This document shows, one piece after another, positions 12,201-26,276 of a DNA stretch of 64,000 nucleotides (its first letter is position 1; each line of letters opens with the position of its first letter). The notes under the pieces are model-generated. The model worked only from the letters and a program-made list of their open reading frames with translations. It was not told the DNA's origin and did no database searches. The stretch is from Paragorgia papillata. Lineage: Eukaryota; Cnidaria; Anthozoa; Scleralcyonacea; Coralliidae. The stretch covers positions 494,001 to 558,000 of the forward strand of contig JAWNZC010000472.1 of the NCBI GenBank assembly GCA_035771165.1, written 5' to 3'. A program made the position numbers and the translations under genes.

Positions 12201-15118
12201 GCTTTTGTTTGTTGGTCAAGAATCAGGGAAGCTCATTGCAATGAGAGATATTATTCAAAAGGTAAACTCCAAATCTTTTCTCAGAAATTAGCCTCTTATT
12301 TCTTATAATTTCAGCATAGGACTAAGGTCACAACTGTGTTTGCACAGCCTGCAACACCATATTATCCGCCAATTTAAATCTTTTTACATTTATTCAAATT
12401 AGCCTTTCCACTTTCCAGCCTTTTTCTTGCGTTTATAATTGAAGAACTTTTACCCAAGAACGAGGCTGAAAGGCTAATTTAAATGCAAATAAAAGAATAT
12501 AGATTGGCATCCATCTTTATGAATGCAATACAGGTGCGTAAAACGCAACTTATTTTCTATATCTTATTTTCTTTATTTAGGGGTTTTTCTCCTCCAATGT
12601 TGGTGTTCGTCCAGTCAAAAGAACGAGCCAAAGAATTATTTCATGAACTTATTTACGATGGAATTAATGTCGATGTGATTCATTCGGACAGAACGCAGAG
12701 TCAGGTTGGCATTACAGTCTGTAATATCGTGTACCTATATAGATAGCTAGCCTATCTGCAGGGTCACAGAATGGTTGAACCACTGAGTCAAACTCGTATC
12801 ATAGACCACTTTCATAATAGCGACTAATTTGAATATTATTTTATGTGCATCTTAATAAGCCTTTCTGGCCTCGTTTGTGAGTCTGCAATTCAACAGAATC
12901 TTTGCTTCATAACGAGGCCAGAAAGGATCATTAAGATGCACATAAAAGAATATTTAAACTGGTGGCCATTATGAAAGTGGTCTATACGCTGCATTTAAAC
13001 ATAAGTAATATTTATAAGTAATAGAAAACCGCTGCCAAACGTTTTGCGCCTGCGTGAGCTTCTGACCAAAAAAGAGCGGGAATCTATTTTTATTCTGTAA
13101 TTTGCCGAAACTGCCACAACGTTTCTTGTTTTTTGTTTTTCAGAGAGACAATGTTGTGAAGTGTTTTCGTACGGGAAAGGTAAATATTTTGTTTTAGTTT
13201 ATTATTTATTTCTGAGCTTTGAACTAATCAATAATCTGGTTTAAATTTTGGACAAATTATTACGTAGTAATATTGGCGTAGTAATTTTGAAAATTAAGCT
13301 TATCTCAGCCGTTAAAAACCAGCGAGAAACTTAGAGCGAGTCTATATCACATATATATAGATCCGATACGCTCATGATTTTTCTTTGTGTTTTCCTCATG
13401 AATTATTAATGAATTTTAGAACCTTATTTATAGATCTGGGTTTTAATATGCACAGAGCTGATGGGACGTGGCATCGATTTTAAAGGAGTTAATCTGGTGA
13501 TAAACTACGACTTCCCGACATCTACTGTGGCTTATATTCACAGAATAGGTAACTATATAATTTACAGTTTGTTCGCAAAGAAATAGTTCTACATTGAAAA
13601 CAGTGGCTCGTCTCGGAAACATTTTTTTAAAATAAAATACACGTTTTGTGTAACTGGGAGGAGATTGATATACTATATTATACACTGAGCTTAGAAAGAT
13701 TGAAATGAAAAAAGTCGAGACTATATAACTTTGCTAATTATCTCATTGCTTGTGATCTGGTTCTTAGGTCGGACAGGCAGAGCTGGACGTCAGGGAAAAG
13801 CCGTAACATTTTTTACAGAGGATGACGTTGTCAACTTGCGAAGGTATAAAAACCTAATTGTAGATTTGCAGATTAAACTAAGCCCATGCAGGACCACATT
13901 ATTCTTGTGGGCTAACTTTATCATTTTACTCTGTCTAACGCCAGACCAATTTTACTCGTCAAGGAAAGCCATGCATGTGCAACGGCTCAGTTGTGGTAGT
14001 TCTTCAGTTGGGCATTGTCTTTTATTTTTATACAGCATAGCAAACGTGATTAAAGCTTCGGGAGGTGATATTCCAGAATGGATGCTAAAGTTAAAGAAGC
14101 CTCACAGGTATTTGTCTTGTGTTTGTTTGTTTGTTTGTTTGTTTGTTTGTTTGTTTGTTTGTTTGTTTGTTTGTTTGTTTGTTTGTTTGTTTGTTTACTT
14201 TTATTTGTTTGTTTGTTTGTTTGTTTGTTTGTTTATTCATTATATCAATTGATCGATAGATTTCGTTTATTTTTAAACTATCACACTTTAGAAAAACTAA
14301 GAAAAAGTTATCCAAAGCTCCAGTGAAAAGGTCTAGTGTAAAAACCGTTACAAAATACGATTTGAATAAAGCCAAGAAAAAAAGGTGATTAGTCATTCAT
14401 GTTTAGTTTAGTGGTATGTGGTTGCACATTACAGTTGATTTCATATAGGCGAGTTTCATGGTATTGCGCGCGCATCATCAAAACTGGCAAACTCCACTCA
14501 AAGTAAACATACTGTTTAAAATAAACAAAGTATAGATACAGTTTCTGGATGTTTAACACTGTTATTCTGCTGTTGTTGGCTCCCTAGCAAGTCTGTTTGC
14601 CATTGCTTACTTTGTGGAGAGCCCACCATGCCAATTCCTTTGCAAAATGATGCGCGCGCACTACCCTGAAATTCGCCTATTGTTTTTCCGCTTTGTGTTG
14701 CGAAGTTCGTTCGGAAGTTCAGATATTCGTTCGGAAGTTCGGAATTACGTTGCCAAGGTTGAAAATTATCCAATCAAATTGCGAGCTTTGGATCAAAGCT
14801 CATTCTGATTGGATAATTTTTCAACCTTGGCAACGTAATTCCGAACTTCCGAACGAATATCTGAACTTTGCAACGAACTTCGCAACACAAATCGGAAAGT
14901 AATATGAAATCAACTGTAAGAACAATGACGCCTTGGTTTTAAATAGAAAAAAATATTAAATATCTATAACATGTTCACTTTTAAAATTTCTGATTTGTGT
15001 TTCTACACTGGTTACACAGTGCACTACTTATGGTTCTGTATTATTTTAATTTTACAGAGAAATGATCAAGTCTTCGAAAAGGAAAGCTTCTTTAAATAAA
15101 CGGGACGAAGAAAGCTGA
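6211..15118 (+). CDS. DDX52: ATP-dependent RNA helicase DDX52 (ROK1 family)
   Basis: DEAD-box helicase of the DDX52/Rok1 family, known to act in the nucleolus in 18S rRNA processing. Exons: 6211-6300, 7320-7527, 7636-7751, 8097-8185, 8297-8393, 8704-8784, 9089-9151, 9657-9768, 10866-11002, 11603-11736, 12171-12261, 12581-12704, 13144-13179, 13434-13548, 13768-13843, 14036-14107, 14292-14384, 15058-15118. About 597 residues, as in the human protein. The N-terminus [16 protein letters not shown] is family-typical, so the ATG at 6211 is preferred over 6196. Motifs: Q-motif [17 protein letters not shown] (~208-215), PTREL, TPNR, DEAD (~315-318), SAT (~350-352), MLVFVQS, RGIDF, and HRIGRTGR split across two exons; lysine-rich C-terminus. 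Phases agree at every junction except 12261/12581, which is one base out (see findings). Confidence 0.95.
8477..8605. mobile_element. Inverted-repeat insertion with CTGATGAAG...CGAAAC motif
   Basis: Arms of 25 bp (8477-8501 and 8581-8605) are inverted copies. Between them lies CTCTGATGAAGGG...CTCGAAAC at 8536-8562. Intronic in DDX52. Related copies occur near 38868-38942 and 52131-52190. Confidence 0.65.
9896..10080. repeat. Complex inverted repeat in DDX52 intron 8
   Basis: The word ATTTTCCCGTGCATGTTGA occurs twice in direct orientation and once inverted (10050-10079), with repeated CTTCTAATTTTCC units. It probably folds as a long hairpin and may be a MITE remnant. Confidence 0.6.
10659..10766. 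repeat. 54-bp tandem duplication
   Basis: Two near-identical copies of the unit starting AAAATTACGCGACCCTGG, at about 10659 and 10713, in DDX52 intron 8. Frames across it are not coding. Confidence 0.8.
11846..11962. repeat. Inverted repeat carrying the CGAAACGTC / CTTCACCAGAG motif
   Basis: Arms GGTAAACTGCTGAGAATAG (from 11846) and its complement (ending 11962) span about 34 bp each. The core at 11884-11912 is the minus-strand form of CTCTGGTGAAGG...CGAAACGTC. It lies in the DDX52 intron after 11736. Confidence 0.65.
12802..12984. mobile_element. MITE in DDX52 intron
   Basis: Ends TAGACCACTTTCATAAT and ATTATGAAAGTGGTCTA are inverted. Inner arms such as GCCTTTCTGGCCTCGTT and AACGAGGCCAGAAAGG extend the palindrome. 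Possible TA duplication; no open frame. Confidence 0.7.
14119..14235. repeat. TTTG microsatellite
   Basis: About 28 copies of TTTG, interrupted once near 14197. It starts 12 bp after the DDX52 exon ending at 14107. Confidence 0.95.
14429..14919. mobile_element. Inverted-repeat transposon in the last DDX52 intron
   Basis: Termini TTACAGTTGATTTCATAT (14429-14446) and its complement (14902-14919). A second, inner palindrome at 14697-14886 has arms rich in CGTTCGGAAGTTC. No transposase frame. Confidence 0.7.
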
Positions 15119-15268
15119 CACAAGCGACGAACTCTGTAATCTGAATAGACGTCTACTCTTCTGTACCTTGCGAGCAGAGCTTTCTTTTCCTTATTTCTTT
15201 GCTCTGCTCTCAGGGTAACTTCTGAAACTGTCTTAACACTCAAAAGGACCTTCCCAGTCTTTCCGCGG

Positions 15269-15449
15269 CTTTCCCCAAATACGTCGTCAATTAGGTTGTT
15301 CCAAATTTGTCGTCAAGCTTCAGTGAGTCTCAAGATTTTAACAATCTTCTCGATAACCTAACCACAACAAAAACCCTAACGCTAGTCAGAAATCTGGTTT
15401 ACCGCCTAGCTTATTGGGAAAACATATTTGACGACGTATTTTGGAAAAG
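15269..15449 (+). mobile_element. Short MITE, copy 2 of the 5331-5493 family
   Basis: Inverted ends CCCCAAATACGTCGTCAA and TTTGACGACGTATTTTGG. The internal CAGTGAGTCTCAAGATTTTA is identical to copy 1. About 150 bp downstream of the DDX52 stop codon. Confidence 0.75.
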
Positions 15450-15776
15450 CTACGGAAATACTGACGACCGGTTTGATCTGTAGAGATAATTGTAGTTTCT
15501 TCGCTCTTGTAGCGAAGATACGCTGAAGATATATTCTCTTCTCTTGACAAGATACGGAATGAAACCGACACTTCAAAAAGTTTTTTTTATTTGTAGAGCG
15601 CTAAGAAATGGAACTCGAAAAAAACCCAGCATTGTTGGGGGTGCCACAATGCTTGGTTTCACAATTTTAGTCGCGATATTTATTCACTGGCTGCCTCTCT
15701 CCCTCAGTGTCCTGATAGCTACAATCAGTGACAAATTTGGTGGGACACTTACGCTAAAAGTTATGGCACGTCACCC
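15450..15776. other. Intergenic DNA left of the foldback element, ending in its target site
   Basis: No gene recognised; a 108-codon frame at 15544-15870 runs into the transposon and is not a gene. The last 8 bases, CGTCACCC at 15769-15776, are repeated exactly at 21124-21131. Confidence 0.5.
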
Positions 15777-15927
15777 GGTTGATGGGCCATATAGCAAGTC
15801 ACCGGTGACGTCAAGAATAATTATAATAATTAGAAGGTATACATGTAGCATACGTTATATAGTCGTATAATTATAATAGCGGAGGGCAACTAGATTGGGT
15901 ATTGGGTACTATATATTTGTGGCATTG

Positions 15928-16255
15928 TGTCTTTGGGTCTCTGGGTCTTTGGGTCTCTGGGTCTTTGGGTCTCTGGGTCTTTGGGTCTTTGGGTCTTTGG
16001 GTCTCTGGGTCTCTGGGTCTTTGGGTCTCTGGGTCTCTGGGTCTCTGGGTCTTTGGGTCTCTGGGTCTCTGGGTCTCTGGGTCTCTGGGTCTTTGGGTCT
16101 CTGGGTCTCTGGGTCTCTGGGTCTCTGGGTCTTTGGGTCTCTGTGTCTTTGGGTCTCTGGGTCTCTGTGTCTTTGGGTCTCTGGGTCTCTGTGTCTCTGG
16201 GTCTCTGGGTCTCTGGGTCTCAGCTGGGTCTCTGGGTCACTGGGTCTTTGAATCT
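15928..16255 (+). repeat. GGGTCT(C/T)T octamer minisatellite, left arm
   Basis: About 40 octamer units inside the left arm. The repetitive frames across all three phases are not genes. The array is shorter than its inverted partner at 20510-20972. Confidence 0.95.
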
Positions 16256-17385
16256 TTGGATCTCATCTGGGTCGCCGCTGGATTAAATTTAACAACAAGA
16301 TTTCAAATAGCATTATGTATGTATGTATGTATGTATTGTAATGTAGTCGTACAAAACATAGACTGGACCCATAGACTGGAAGGAATATATGGGTAAAATG
16401 ACTCAAACAAAAATTCAGATATATTTTTTAAAAAAAAGCCCAGTTTCTTCAAAATTCTCTCTGTATTGTCAACAAGACGCCTGCGCAAGGCGTTCACTTG
16501 GGCTACTGGTTTCTGAAAGCTTCGCGTAGCCTGTGCGTACTCTAGCAAGACTATATGGCAATGGCAATGCATATTTGCATAGATTTTCACAAATATAATC
16601 TATGGTCTTATATGAACTGCAGCGGTGCTGGAAGAGCCGAAGGTTTGCTAATGTAATATAAATGTAAACAAGGCCGTTTTTCTGAAAATTAAACAACGGA
16701 TCCATAAATATATTTAGTAGACAAAACCTATAGTGTCGGATTCGGCAGAATCAAGCGATCATTTTGATATAGAATTTATTTAAATTTGGACAAATAGAAA
16801 ATATTTAAACATGTTTTGAAACACGCGTTTCCAAATGTAATACGACACGAAACACCTACGCGATATCTAGACATACACTGAACAGTTCACAATTGATATA
16901 TCTTACCGGTATTTCTTCTATTCGGTGCTTATTATTAAAATTGCATTTTGTAGTTGTCGGACTATAAAGCAGCAAGGCCAGGGCCAACCTGTTTTGAAAT
17001 AGCTCGTGTGCAGTTGTAAACATTGTAAAGCCTTTGTAAGCATGTTTTAATATGATGGAGACAATTGTCAGCCGCTTTAACTGATCAACTACTGTATAAC
17101 TCGGTCACTTGCATAAGGTAAAGCTATTCAAACAAGGAGAAAGCCGTTACTAGGTAAACAGTACGTATATGTTCTTTGATATACTGTGGCGCTTTCTTGT
17201 GTCTCTAGTCCTCAAGTCAAACTTCCTAGGCTAGGTACTGTCAACACGGCATTTTTTCACGTCTGTAATAAATTCGTCTATTCTGTCTTCATGAACAAAC
17301 CTTGTCAGCAACATTACTGATCAACTACTCACGAATTCACCAATACCGTCGGAAAACACCTCAACCCAATTCGATCAAAGGCAAA

Positions 17386-19409
<2,024 letters not shown>

Positions 19410-20509
19410 TTGCCTTTGATCGAATTGGGTTGAGGTGTTTTCCGACGGTATTGGTGAATTCACGAGTAGTTGATCAGTAATGTTGATAGACAGAATAGAC
19501 GAATTTATTACAGACGTGAAAAAATGCCGTGTTGACAGTAACCTAGCCTAGGAAGTTTGACTTGAGGACTAGAGACACAAGAAAGCGCCACAGTATATCA
19601 AAGAACATATACGTACTGTTTACCTAGTAACGGCTTTCTCCTTGTTTGAATAGCTTTACCTTTTGCAAGTGACCGAGTTATACAGTAGTTGATCAGTTAA
19701 AGCGGCTGACAATTGTCTCCATCATATTAAAACATGCTTACAAAGGCTTTACAATGTTTACAACTGCACACGAGCTATTTCAAAACAGGTGGGCCCTGGC
19801 CTTGCTGCTTTATAGTCCGACAACTACAAAATGCAATTTTAATAATAAGCACCGAATAGAAGAAATACCGGTAAGATATATCAATTGTGAACTGTTCAGT
19901 GTATGTCTAGATATCGCGTAGGTGTCGCGTGTCGTATTACATTTGGAAACGCGTGTTTCAAAACATGTTTAAATATTTTCTATTTGTCCAAATTTAAATA
20001 AATTCTATATCAAAATGATCGCTTGATTCTGCCGAATCCGACACTATAGGTTTTGTCTACTAAATATATTTATGGATCCGTTGTTTAATTTTCAGAAAAA
20101 CGGCCTTGTTTACATTTATATTACATTAGCAAACCTTCGGCTCTTCCAGCACCGCTGCAGTTCATATAAGACCATAGATTATATTTGTGAAAATCTATGC
20201 AAATATGCATTGCCATATAGTCTTGCTAGAGTACGCACAGGCTACGCGAAGCTTTCAGAAACCAGTAGCCCAAGTGAACGCCTTGCGCAGGCGTCTTGTT
20301 GACAATACAGAGAGAATTTTGAAGAAACTGGGCTTTTTTTAAAAAAATATATCTGAATTTTTGTTTGAGTCATTTTACCCATATATTCCTTCCAGTCTAT
20401 GGGTCCAGTCTATATTTTGTACGACTACATTACAATACATACATACATACATAATGCTATTTGAAATCTTGTTGTTAATTTTAATCCAGCGGCGACCCAG
20501 ATGAGATCC

Positions 20510-20972
20510 AAAGATTCAAAGACCCAGTGACCCAGAGACCCAAAGATTCAAAGACCCAGAGACCCAGAGACCCAGAGACCCAGAGACCCAAAGACACAGA
20601 GACCCAAAGACCCAGAGACCCAAAGACCCAGAGACCCAAAGACCCAAAGACCCAAAGACCCAAAGACCCAGAGACCCAAAAACCCAGAGACCCAGAGACC
20701 CAAAGACCCAAAGACCCAGAGACCCAGAGACCCAGAGACCCAAAGACCCAAAGACCCAGAGACCCAAAGACCCAGAGACCCAGAGACCCAAAGACACAAA
20801 GACCCAAAGACCCAAAGACCCAAAGACCCAAAGACCCAAAGACCCAGAGACCCAAAGACCCAAAGACCCAGAGACCCAGAGACCCAAAGACCCAAAGACC
20901 CAAAGACCCAAAGACACAGAGACCCAAAGACCCAAAGACCCAAAGACCCAAAGACACAGAGACCCAAAGACA
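20510..20972 (-). repeat. GGGTCT(C/T)T octamer minisatellite, right arm
   Basis: Inverted partner of the 15928-16255 array, with about 57 units and therefore longer. Flanking arm sequence is almost identical, so the two arrays changed length independently. Confidence 0.95.
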
Positions 20973-21356
20973 CAATGCCACAAATATATAGTACCCAATA
21001 CCCAATCTAGTTGCCCTCCGCTATTATAATTATACGACTATATAACGTATGCTACATGTATACCTTCTAATTATTATAATTATTCTTGACGTCACCGGTG
21101 ACTTGCTATATGGCCCATCAACCCGTCACCCCCCCCCCCCCCCCCCGCCCATCATCTCAATGTTGAATTGCTAAAATACAAATTAGTGATTGTCGAATTG
21201 TGAACTTATTGTAACAACAACATTAAGAGGGGGGTGGGGGGTTAAATGACGATTTATCGTTAAGTATAAAATATGCGATTTTTAACAGTTGCCCACCTTA
21301 ATTTGTCACTGATTGTAGGCCCTGTCGGCCCAGGCTTTTTCTCGTAGTTTCTAATG

Positions 21357-21723
21357 CCCCGCACAGACGACCAAGTTTTCCTTGACAAGTTTTTCCTTGA
21401 CAAGTTTTATTTGTTCGTGTGTACATCGCAAATTGTCAAGTTTTTCCTTGACAAGGAGACTTGTTCAAAAGCTGGTCATGCCAGCTTTTGAACAAGGAAA
21501 TTTGTTCGTGTGTTAGTCGTCAAGGAAAACTTGACAAGATCATCTAAGTTTATTACGCGATCATTGCCGTCAAGGAAAACTTGTCCAACCGTACACACGA
21601 GCAATTATAACTTGTCAAGGAAAATTGTTGGGGGGAAACGTGTTCATCGTACACACGAGCAAGGAAAGTTACCAAGGAACTTCAGTCCAGCTTGTCAAGA
21701 GAAACTTGGTCGTCTGTGCGGGA
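21357..21723. mobile_element. MITE with CTTGTCAAGG words
   Basis: Termini CCCCGCACAGACGACCAAG and CTTGGTCGTCTGTGCGGG are inverted. Inside, TTGTCAAGGAAAACTTG palindromes and GTACACACGAGCAA words repeat several times. No coding capacity; target duplication unclear. Confidence 0.75.
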
Positions 21724-23117
21724 CTTAATCCGTTATTACGACATGTGGATAGCTATATATAAAGCATTACAAAAGCTTATCGACACAATGTCCCGCAACA
21801 TTGTTATGAACGTTTCAATAGCAAGTGTGGGCGTTTATGCAGACGCTGTGTATTTTGCTGTCGGCAAACGGTCGTTGCTAATCCGTTTTTGTGTCACTGC
21901 TTCTATTGAAGCTGTGGCACTATGTCATGAGATGAGGTTCCGATTGGGTGATGAATTTCCGTGTTAACATTTCGGAAGTCATCGGTACTTATGGATCCAA
22001 TCAGAACACGACTTGCACTTCGGGATTAGGCGGGCAAGTACGACAGTGCTGTGGGTCACGTGGCAGTGTTCTGATCCGGGACTTTCAGGTGTTTTTTTTT
22101 GTGGCCTTATGATGTGGTTCCTCTGATGTGGTTCAAAGTACAGTAAAAAGACAAGTTAAGAAAGTAAGTCATGCATTTTAATAAATTTAGAAATCTGATT
22201 TGGCAGCGCTTTCGACTACTGTGTAATGTTGGTGGATTGAAAGGGTTTCCTAGTTCTGGAGTAACTAGTGCTCCTTGGCGGTTAAGGCCAGAACTGATCG
22301 AGAGTGGTTTGCAAAGCACCAGTCGAATTCAAACCAACTTAAGGCTTATAGCTGAAAATCCCGGAGCAGGTAACATAAAACTCTTTCAGGAGGCAAAATT
22401 AGTTCATTATTGGAAATCATGAAACTCCTCCGGGAGGCAGAATTTATTCCCTGTGTGGGAACCAAAAAATATCTCCTTTGGGAGACCAATTGATTCGATT
22501 CGTTCGGGGGATACAATTGATTCAATTTGTGAGAACAGAAAATCTCTTACGAGATTCAAAAGTCGTTCTTTTCGAGATAAACAATACAGAATTTGCTCGG
22601 AGAGCAACACTGCTAATGCCTAATGGCGATGCCGATGGAGTGCAAATTTAGCACTGATAGCAGACCTACGTGTAGTTCGTCTCCGAAGATGACAGAATAT
22701 GAAACCTCCATTCACCAAGCTGAGGCACATTCGAAGCGTGTAAAGTTCAAAATAATTGTGTTTATAGTGAGATAAGTATTGATATATAGAGTTTGATAAA
22801 TCGAGTACTGTTATTAAGAAAACAGCGACTGGGTATATGCCACATTTGTTTGCCTTCACTAGTAGATCAACAATCAGGCAATTTACTAGTTCGTCAAAAC
22901 TTTATAGTAAGAGATTTAGACATCGTGATTGAGAACCTTCAAGAGTAATCATGAAAAAAGTAATGTCCTGCTTGGGGAAAAGATCGTTAAAACAAAAGGT
23001 TAAGTCTGTTATAAGAAAATATGTTCCCAAGACATCAATAATATTTCAAGCAATTACAAGTCATGGTTTGCGAGTTATTTACATAGAAGCTATAGTTTCT
23101 TTATAAGGTTAATGCAG
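21724..23117. other. Intergenic DNA with a series of short hairpins
   Basis: No gene recognised. Between 22425 and 22607 there are five clean hairpins: CTCC-TCCG-GGAG, TTCCC-TGTGT-GGGAA, TCTCC-TTTG-GGAGA, AATCTC-TTAC-GAGATT and TTGCTC-GGA-GAGCAA. Frames at 21692-21967 and 22171-22422 resemble nothing known to me. Confidence 0.5.
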
Positions 23118-23993
23118 CTATCAATGTTTTCCCCCTGAGGGGGGGGGGGGGGGGGGTGCGGGCAACCCAGGGGGATTTTGAAAAAATTGGAGTCAAAAAT
23201 AGATTTGGGGCAATCTACAAACGTCAAAATCCCCTGCTATGGGAGTTAAGTTAGTTAACTTAAGCATGATAAGTATTCATGTTTGTCTAAGTTTATAGTT
23301 ATTAAATTCATGAAATCCCAATAACAGAAAATGGTATATAAAATGTCCGATATTGCCAATTGGCCCTAATGCAATACTGATTTTTAATAAAAGTGAGACA
23401 GAATATACATGTAATTTGCGAAAACCTTGTATTGTTATATAAGGTACATCAATACTAAAACAAAACACAACAGTGTTATTTAATAATATACTGTTACTGT
23501 ACCACGAAACCGTGTTTAGATGAATCACATTGGACACATCATGAGGAAGGCCACAAGTTGAAAAAAAAGACTTCCAATCCCTCTGGAAAGCAGTAGAAAA
23601 TTAAAAATATCATCATAAATTATTTTTTTGTTGTATCACAAGGTATAAACAAACTGAACAAGAACACGATGGCCTAATTTACATAACAAAAAAATGTAGA
23701 TTAGATTAAAATACCTCTTTTATTGACATTCCCCGCCATCTTTCGATCGCATCAGTGCATCACAGCTGTTGACAATGTGCTTGATAAGTAGTCACCAGGC
23801 TCACTCGACCTTTTTCAAAATGGCAGATCCAAGCTGCTGGAAATCCAAGATGGCGGCTGTTTCAAAATTCCCCACCCCTGAGCTGCCAGTGACTGTCAAA
23901 ATCCTGAGACCCGGGACAAAGACGGTGGACAAATCCCCCTGGGTTGCCCGCACCCCCCCACCCCACCCCCCCTCAGGGGGAAAACATTGATAG
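23118..23993. mobile_element. Inverted-repeat transposon, about 0.88 kb
   Basis: Left end CTATCAATGTTTTCCCCCTG and right end CAGGGGGAAAACATTGATAG are inverted, followed inward by GTGCGGGCAACCCAGGGGG and its complement. TGCA flanks the element at 23113-23116 and 23994-23997, one base from the left terminus, so it may be a 4-bp target duplication. No transposase frame. Confidence 0.7.
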
Positions 23994-24099
23994 TGCATAA
24001 ACGTCTGTTCAAACCTAAGGTTTTGAAGAAAAGTTATTTGAAAATAAAAAGAAGACAACCTTTCCCAATAAACCCTTCCCAAAAATAGGTATTGCAATA

Positions 24100-24375
24100 T
24101 GCAAAAACAATTGCCACAAACTTCTTGGTTTGTCAGCAATCGTATATCCAAAAACGATTTTTCGTTCTGTGCATCTGAATCAAACCCAGGTCCTCTTGCA
24201 ACAGAAAATAACACAACAAAAGAAATGTTTGGTTTAGACATCTGTGATATTAACAATAAGATTAAGTGAACTTGGATTGAAACCATTTGATGTTGGTGGT
24301 GGAGGTGACTGCTTTTTTAAAGCTGTTTCGCATCAACTATTTGATACTCCAGACTATCACATTTCTATTCGATGC
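24100..24375 (+). pseudogene. Broken OTU-type cysteine protease fragment, probably from a transposon
   Basis: One frame reads LSELGLKPFDVGGGGDCFFK and then AVSHQLFDTPDYHISIR before a stop. DxxGGGGDCFF and AVSHQL are the N-terminal catalytic signature of OTU proteases (Asp and Cys of the triad). The upstream part (WFVSNRISKNDFSFCASES, then NPGP) is in another frame, so there is a frameshift, and the catalytic His region is missing. OTU domains of this type are common in invertebrate transposons. It is a relic; an exon of a live gene is less likely. Confidence 0.55.
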
Positions 24376-24441
24376 TAGGTTAATGTTATCATTATTTTTG
24401 TTTTACTGAACTTTATGCTCTTGAAATTTATTATTGAACTT

Positions 24442-24546
24442 TTTATAGTTGCTGTACCTGTTCATCCGTTCATATTATTTATTAAAAAGAGTTAAAACTT
24501 TATAGTTGCTGTACCTGTTCATATTATTAATTAAAAAGTAGTTAAA
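24442..24546. repeat. Tandem duplication with TTTATAGTTGCTGTACCTG
   Basis: Two imperfect copies begin at about 24442 and 24499, each ending in an ATTAAAAAG-type tail. Confidence 0.7.
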
Positions 24547-26276
24547 AACAATGTAGTAAAGCCTCGACTCTTTACCTTTTTTTGTCGAAGCGCAATCGTT
24601 CCTACTGCAGAGCCTACATCTCTTATGGCTACCGCCAGAAACAGTAACGCGGGCTATCGGAAGGGGTGGCAGTAATACTCTAACACAAAATAGACCAGAT
24701 CTTCTGCCACTCCTGCATGCTCACTCCGTGACAGTACAGTACCGATTTTCAACATTCATATCTTATCCATTTTTCCAATACCATGCATTATTCCCATCCC
24801 GCCTTGTTTACTCATCAACGTTAAAAGTAGCGAATGATATTCCTATTTTTGAATCTCATTCATTTGTTTATAAAGTTGCCCAATTTTTTAAGTTCCTTAC
24901 GTTTCTCTCTGACGACAGCTTTAAGACGATTTTCGTGAACACATTTTTGCCAAAAAATGTTGTAGTAATCCGTCGCTCTGTTCTTTCAATGCACAATTTA
25001 TGCAAAACCACTCAGATGTATTAGCAGTGACACATGTACACTCTGTGTACCTATTTTTAGTTTGTGTTCCCCAACTGCACCCTCACTATTTATTAAACTT
25101 TGCCACTTTTGCAACTAATACAACGCGCCCGGAATATAGAGTGTTGGTTTAAACAAATCAGACTAAAAACAACAACGAATACGTTCTATGAGAACGAACA
25201 GTCGTTACATTTAGGACAGACAGTTCTCCAAATACGAGCATTTTCAGCGTCGTACTAAAGACTCAAAAATAATTTTCTTTTTCGGTGTCCGGTACTGTTT
25301 CTCTTTTACCGCCAGGCGGAATTATGTAGCATTTTGCAATTTTCCTTTTTTTTTAGCATTTTTCTGTTTGTTTATATATATATTTTTGTACTTTTACTTT
25401 TTTGCCACCTGCGGCGTGAGGGGAAATTACTTTGAAAATGGCGTGATATGGGTTTTCGTGTGTTAGTTGTTTTGTACAATTCGCAATATAGAGATCAGTG
25501 TTCGCAACCAATTCCCGAAAAATATTGAAAAATTTATAAAAAGTCAGAAATTGATGAGAATTATTGAAAATTTATCAAAATTCTTTGAATGGAATCTTGA
25601 AAACCCGCGAGTCCTTGCCGCGGGACAAATGGCGCGAAAATGTCGTCGCCCATAGTGGGAAATAAATCACATTGACCTAAACCGCTTTCGCTAACTTTCG
25701 GGATTACCAAAACTTGATCATTTTAAAGGTTTGGGTTGAGATTAATGTTAGGATTAGGGTTGCAATTTAGGATTCGTGTTTTGTTGAAGTAAAGAGAGAA
25801 TATTTTTAGTCCGGTGGTTTAGACAGATGTTATGTAGTACATTCCATACTAGTTACATCAGCCAAACATGTGTGTTCTTCTGTCAGAACCATTCGGCCTA
25901 GTTCTAATTACAATCTTCCAAAGTACGTACACAGTGCTCGTTTAACGATCGTGTAGACTTCGGAAATTTGCTAAAGAGTGCTTGAAACTTTTTTAAGGGG
26001 AACGACGTCTCAAAAAAATACTGAAAGTATTTGCTGTTGTGATATATTTCCCTTACATTGCTTAAAATTTACAGAAGATTTTATTAAGGGAATTTTTGGC
26101 TGAAAGAACAGATTTTGCCGAATGGAGCCGAAGGATGCTAACAAGGCGTCGGGAGTGTGCACTGCCATGCGCAGATGAAGTTCATGCAAACCCCCCCAGC
26201 TCGAACAGTTTCCTTCGACCAACTGGCGAAAGAAGAAGCATAAGTTTTTATGCGAACAAAATAGTTTAATTTGAGT
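24547..26276. other. Intergenic DNA upstream of the TAZ-kinase gene
   Basis: No gene recognised. A 98-codon frame at 24728-25024 and a 62-codon frame at 25467-25655 lack recognisable motifs. The last few hundred bases probably hold the promoter and 5' UTR of the plus-strand gene starting at 26277. Confidence 0.35.

Noticed and set aside
15895..16396. Open frames of up to 164 codons rich in GSLGLWV
   Set aside because: All three phases of the octamer array are open; they are minisatellite translations mirrored in the inverted arm.
20481..21005. Open frames of up to 174 codons (KDPKTQRP and GSLGLWV types)
   Set aside because: Same octamer array in the right arm of the foldback element.
24728..25024. 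98-codon plus-strand frame as a gene
   Set aside because: Composition matches AT-rich intergenic DNA, with no domain and no splice partners.
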